Origin: Thiotrichales bacterium
GTDB lineage: Bacteria; Pseudomonadota; Gammaproteobacteria; Francisellales; CACEW01
DNA length: 18,183 nt
Assembly (NCBI GenBank): GCA_947476405.1
Contig: CANJQG010000037.1
Coordinates: 1 to 18,183 of the forward strand
Direction of reading: 5' to 3'
The notes beneath the pieces were generated by a model that was given only the letters and a program-made list of their open reading frames with translations, searched no databases and was not told the origin of the DNA. Made by a program: the position numbers and the translations under genes. Positions 15,782-18,183 of the stretch are shown here, piece by piece; position 1 is the stretch's first letter; each line of letters starts with the position of its first letter.

Positions 15782-15788
15782 CTGGCAT

Positions 15789-15804
15789 CACAAGCGCGCT
15801 TGTG
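15789..15804. repeat. 16-bp perfect palindrome between ctpA and hpf
   Basis: CACAAGCGCGCTTGTG is fully self-complementary and sits 8 nt after the ctpA stop in the 64-nt gap before hpf. It is followed by TTAACC and not by a T-run, so it is a poor terminator. It may be an operator for hpf or an mRNA processing/attenuation hairpin. Confidence 0.45.
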
Positions 15805-15845
15805 TTAACCTATACACATAGGCAACAAAAAAAAGGAATGGAATC

Positions 15846-16142
15846 ATGAGTAATATCCAAATAACCGGCCGTCACGTTGAAATCACGAACGCCCTTCACG
15901 AATATGTCGAAAAAAAATTAGAAAAAATGGAACGTCATTTTGATCATGTCACACAAGTTCACGTGATTTTAAGCGTTGAAAAGACTGACCATAAAGCTGA
16001 AGCGACTGTTCATGCCTCTGGTCATGCTGATTTATTTGCTGAAGCTAAAGCCGAAAACATGTATGCAGCGATTGAGAGCCTCTCCGAAAAGCTCACGCGC
16101 CAGATCACCAAGCATAAAGAAAAAATTCAACATACTGAATAA
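15846..16142 (+). CDS. hpf: Ribosome hibernation promoting factor, short form
   Basis: Binds the 30S decoding region between the A and P sites and stabilises inactive 100S ribosomes in stationary phase. At 98 residues it is the short HPF (E. coli 95), without the C-terminal dimerisation domain of long HPF. Family features visible: QITGRHVEITNALHEYVEKKLEKMERHF (5-32), HVILSVEKTDHKAEATVHASG (39-59), then a helix with the basic KLTRQITKHKEKI (82-94) facing rRNA. The Shine-Dalgarno is AAGGA 8 nt before ATG. It lies between ctpA and a metallopeptidase gene, not in the usual rpoN-hpf-ptsN context. RaiA/YfiA is less likely, lacking its longer tail. Confidence 0.9.
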   Translation: MSNIQITGRHVEITNALHEYVEKKLEKMERHFDHVTQVHVILSVEKTDHKAEATVHASGHADLFAEAKAENMYAAIESLSEKLTRQITKHKEKIQHTE

Positions 16143-16150
16143 AGGATCCT

Positions 16151-17452
16151 ATGCTTCAACCGACGCTCACCCCTGAGCAACAGATTATTTATGAGTTATC
16201 CGAGCGCATTGTTGCTGCACAGAAACCTATTCAGATTCTAGATGCAATCAAATGGACACCGGGAATCAAAGAGGCTTTTTTCAAAGCGAAATGTAAAGCG
16301 CTGCCGAATGTGGATGAAGCCTATTACCAAACCCTCCCGCTGCGTTTTGACCTGGATCAAAAAACCCAAGAATTTCATGAAATTGAGCGAGACATCAATC
16401 GAAAACTGGGTCAGTTCAGTGGGATTGGCTCCATCATGCTCCGCACTTGCCGGGAGTACCGCACTGCGATTCAGCTGCTCAAAGCACGCGGAACAAAAGA
16501 TTTCTACGAAACCTCTGTCGATTTATATGGTTCCGCCAGCGAAGCCTTTTATCCAGGCGGCCCCATTTTGAATGATCTCTCTGATTTATTGTCAGAGACC
16601 CTAGGCATGCTTCAAGCAGATATGAATTCAGAAAAAGACGAAAAAAAATATACGTCTACTGAGGCTGTTGAAATACTCAATGAAAGGCTTGCACAATATT
16701 TTCACCACAAAGAAGATCAGGTTGCGGTATTAGAATCTGATAATATTATTTCGGATGCAGCCGCCGGCGCACGCTATATTAAAATGCGCCAGGATGTCAT
16801 GTTCAGTGAACGTGACATTCAGCTTCTTGAAGTCCATGAAGGCTGGGTGCATGTCGGCACATCCATCAATGGCTCAACACAACCCATCTGTACTTTTCTG
16901 GGCAAGGGCGCCCCCTCCTGCACCATCACCCAAGAAGGCCTGGCTGTGATTACTGAAATTTTCACGTTTTCATCCTACCCTTCACGGGTACAGCGCATTA
17001 CCAATCGCATTAAAGCCATTCATATGGCTGAACAAGGCGCTGACTTTCTTGAAGTCTTCAATCATTTCACCCAAACAATGGGCGTCAATGAAAATGATTC
17101 CTACAGTTTAACCGCCCGCATTTTTCGCGGTAGCACCCCCACAATTGGCCCCTTCACAAAAGATCTCTCCTACGCCAAAGGATTTTTATTAATTTATAAT
17201 TATATTCGCCTAGCGGTACAAATGGGCTTGAGCCATTACGTCCCCACGCTTTTTGTCGGCAAACTGCGCCTTGAAGACATTCAGATTTTAAATCACCTCG
17301 TCGAAGAAGGGATTGTGACCGCCCCCCGATACGTCCCGCCTCAATTCAAAGATTTAGCGGCATTGAGCTCCTGGATGTGCTTTTCGCTCTTTTTAAATCG
17401 CGTTGATCTCAAAAAGTTAGCTGAGAATTATAAACAGATTTTGCATCATTGA
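16151..17452 (+). CDS. DUF1704 / QEGLA-motif zinc metallopeptidase (MATCAP-like)
   Basis: A 433-residue protein of the family annotated in bacteria as 'flavohemoglobin expression-modulating QEGLA motif protein' (DUF1704), the family of the eukaryotic tubulin carboxypeptidase MATCAP1. The gluzincin site is complete: zinc ligands His229 and His233 with general base Glu230 in HEGWVH, and third ligand Glu262 in TQEGLAV. An N-terminal helical domain (1-150) includes GIGSIMLRTCREYRTAIQLL, and the C-terminal part holds FRGSTPTIGPFTKDLSYAKGFLLIYNYI. No signal peptide, so cytoplasmic. The start lies 8 nt after hpf with AGGA just upstream, so it is co-transcribed with hpf. The bacterial substrate is unknown; a protein C-terminus is the inference from MATCAP. 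The older 'flavohemoglobin' name rests on thin evidence. Confidence 0.88.
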   Translation: MLQPTLTPEQQIIYELSERIVAAQKPIQILDAIKWTPGIKEAFFKAKCKALPNVDEAYYQTLPLRFDLDQKTQEFHEIERDINRKLGQFSGIGSIMLRTCREYRTAIQLLKARGTKDFYETSVDLYGSASEAFYPGGPILNDLSDLLSETLGMLQADMNSEKDEKKYTSTEAVEILNERLAQYFHHKEDQVAVLESDNIISDAAAGARYIKMRQDVMFSERDIQLLEVHEGWVHVGTSINGSTQPICTFLGKGAPSCTITQEGLAVITEIFTFSSYPSRVQRITNRIKAIHMAEQGADFLEVFNHFTQTMGVNENDSYSLTARIFRGSTPTIGPFTKDLSYAKGFLLIYNYIRLAVQMGLSHYVPTLFVGKLRLEDIQILNHLVEEGIVTAPRYVPPQFKDLAALSSWMCFSLFLNRVDLKKLAENYKQILHH

Positions 17453-17461
17453 GACTTGCAC

Positions 17462-17761
17462 TTAACGAATCAATTGAATTTCAATGTCTATATCCAGTTT
17501 TTGCCAGATTTTATCTGCAGTCAATACCGGTTTTTTCAGATGATGCGCCAAAGCAAGGCAGGCGCGATCGCCCAGCGACAACCCAAACGCCTTCGTTAAT
17601 GGCCGTAATTTTCCACAAAACTCAGCTTGCTTGACATCAAAGTGGATCAAATCGACCAAAGGAAGGAGAGCTGCTTTCATCTTTTCTGAATCCAAACCTC
17701 GATCCGCTGCAACCGATAAAACTTCAACCAAATTAACAGTCGATAGATAGTATGCGTTCAA
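17462..17761 (-). pseudogene. 5'-truncated VapC (PIN-domain RNase toxin)
   Basis: The 99 remaining codons match the VapC part downstream of the first strand: LSTVNLVEVLS with the second acidic residue (Glu in NLVEV), LGDRACLALA with the third acidic residue, and VLTADKIWQKL with the fourth. The N-terminal strand with the first catalytic aspartate (usually MVxDaSa) is missing, and no ATG with a Shine-Dalgarno precedes the frame; only TTG 17761 is available. No vapB antitoxin is adjacent: the place where it should lie is occupied by IS66 sequence. I conclude that the toxin is dead, cut by the insertion or a later deletion. It converges on the DUF1704 gene. Confidence 0.75.
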
Positions 17762-18183
17762 CCAACCACATCTACTCAGCCTGAGGGCCTGACCTTATAA
17801 TGCGAGTCCAGACTGAGATCCAACTTGGCATGATGCGGTAAAAGCTTAAGCAAAGTGGCATCAGTCGTAGCAGACTTGATCTCAGTGAGTAAATATTTGA
17901 GATATTCAAAGGGCTTTAAATGATTCGCTTTCGCATTTTCAATCAGGCTGTAAATCAATGCAGCAGCGCGCGCGCCTTTATGGTTGCCGCAGAAGAGCCA
18001 GTTTTTGCGGCCGATGGCGAAGGGGCGGATGATATTTTCAACTGGGTTGTTGTCGATGTTAAGGCGACCATCCTCGGCATACAAGATCAATTTGCTCCAG
18101 TTGTTGAGGCTGTAGTGGATGGCTTTTCCCAGTGGGCCTTGTGGTGGCGCTTTGGGTTGCAGGTCCAAGAGCCAGGCGTGGAG
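17762..18183 (-). mobile_element. IS66-family insertion sequence, 3' end, runs off the window
   Basis: The transposase 3' end lies within about 15 nt of the truncated vapC frame, so the element boundary must be near 17762-17776. I could not identify a terminal inverted repeat or a target duplication because the other end is outside the window. The boundary is an estimate. Confidence 0.6.
17776..18183 (-). CDS. IS66-family transposase, C-terminal part
   Basis: Partial gene, open to the window edge at 18183. Readable features are the IS66 C-terminal catalytic block: PKAPPQGPLGKAIHYSLNNWSKL, then EDGRLNIDNNPVENIIRPFAIGRKNWLFCG, with the catalytic glutamate of the DDE triad in NPVEN, and GARAAALIYSLIENAKANHLKPFEYLKYLL (typical IS66 C-terminal domain). 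There is no frameshift within the visible part. It ends in an unusual DSHYKVRPSG tail before TGA, perhaps because the frame reads through to the end of the element. IS66 elements usually carry tnpA/tnpB accessory genes, which would be to the right. Confidence 0.85.
   Translation of the reverse strand, partial: LHAWLLDLQPKAPPQGPLGKAIHYSLNNWSKLILYAEDGRLNIDNNPVENIIRPFAIGRKNWLFCGNHKGARAAALIYSLIENAKANHLKPFEYLKYLLTEIKSATTDATLLKLLPHHAKLDLSLDSHYKVRPSG

Overview
The window reads as chromosomal DNA of a gammaproteobacterium with moderate-to-low GC. TrpE/TrpG, GpmI, NuoF, KefF/KefC, a short Hpf and DUF1841 all have a gammaproteobacterial look, and gaps between genes are short. A Legionellales/Coxiellaceae-like host is my guess from the protein flavour and the host-associated-looking extras. 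It is not proven by the sequence.

Layout. 1-489: a remnant of a DUF2169-type (type VI secretion accessory) gene whose 3' end carries the promoter of a monofunctional prephenate dehydratase (pheA, 490-1323). 1324-3552: an orphan parallel beta-helix protein closed by an intrinsic terminator, then a DUF3313-type lipoprotein. 3494-5553 (minus): trpG and trpE, coupled by an ATGA overlap. They are driven by a strong-looking promoter with a 22-bp palindrome over its -10. 5682-8053 (minus): kefF-kefC, also ATGA-coupled, a glutathione-gated K+/H+ antiporter with its ancillary flavoprotein. 8222-10990: a single-chain tandem of two D-Ala-D-Ala-ligase-type modules followed by a small two-helix membrane protein. 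10997-12712 (minus): an isolated nuoF with a DUF1841 gene behind it. 12816-17452: a plus-strand run gpmI - S41 peptidase (ctpA) - hpf - DUF1704/QEGLA metallopeptidase. 17462-18183 (minus): a vapC toxin gene that has lost its 5' end next to the 3' end of an IS66-family transposase that runs out of the window.

How they fit together. PheA and TrpEG draw on the same chorismate pool and lie a few kb apart on opposite strands. KefFC deals with electrophile stress. GpmI is central glycolysis; CtpA and the tandem Ddl point to the cell envelope. Hpf silences ribosomes in stationary phase and is followed at 8 nt by a metallopeptidase of the family that includes eukaryotic tubulin carboxypeptidases. The most unusual objects are the fused double Ddl with two different omega-loops, the beta-helix protein with an exact 25-residue register, the palindrome-overlapped trpE promoter, and the stand-alone nuoF. 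I saw no tRNA, rRNA or CRISPR array.
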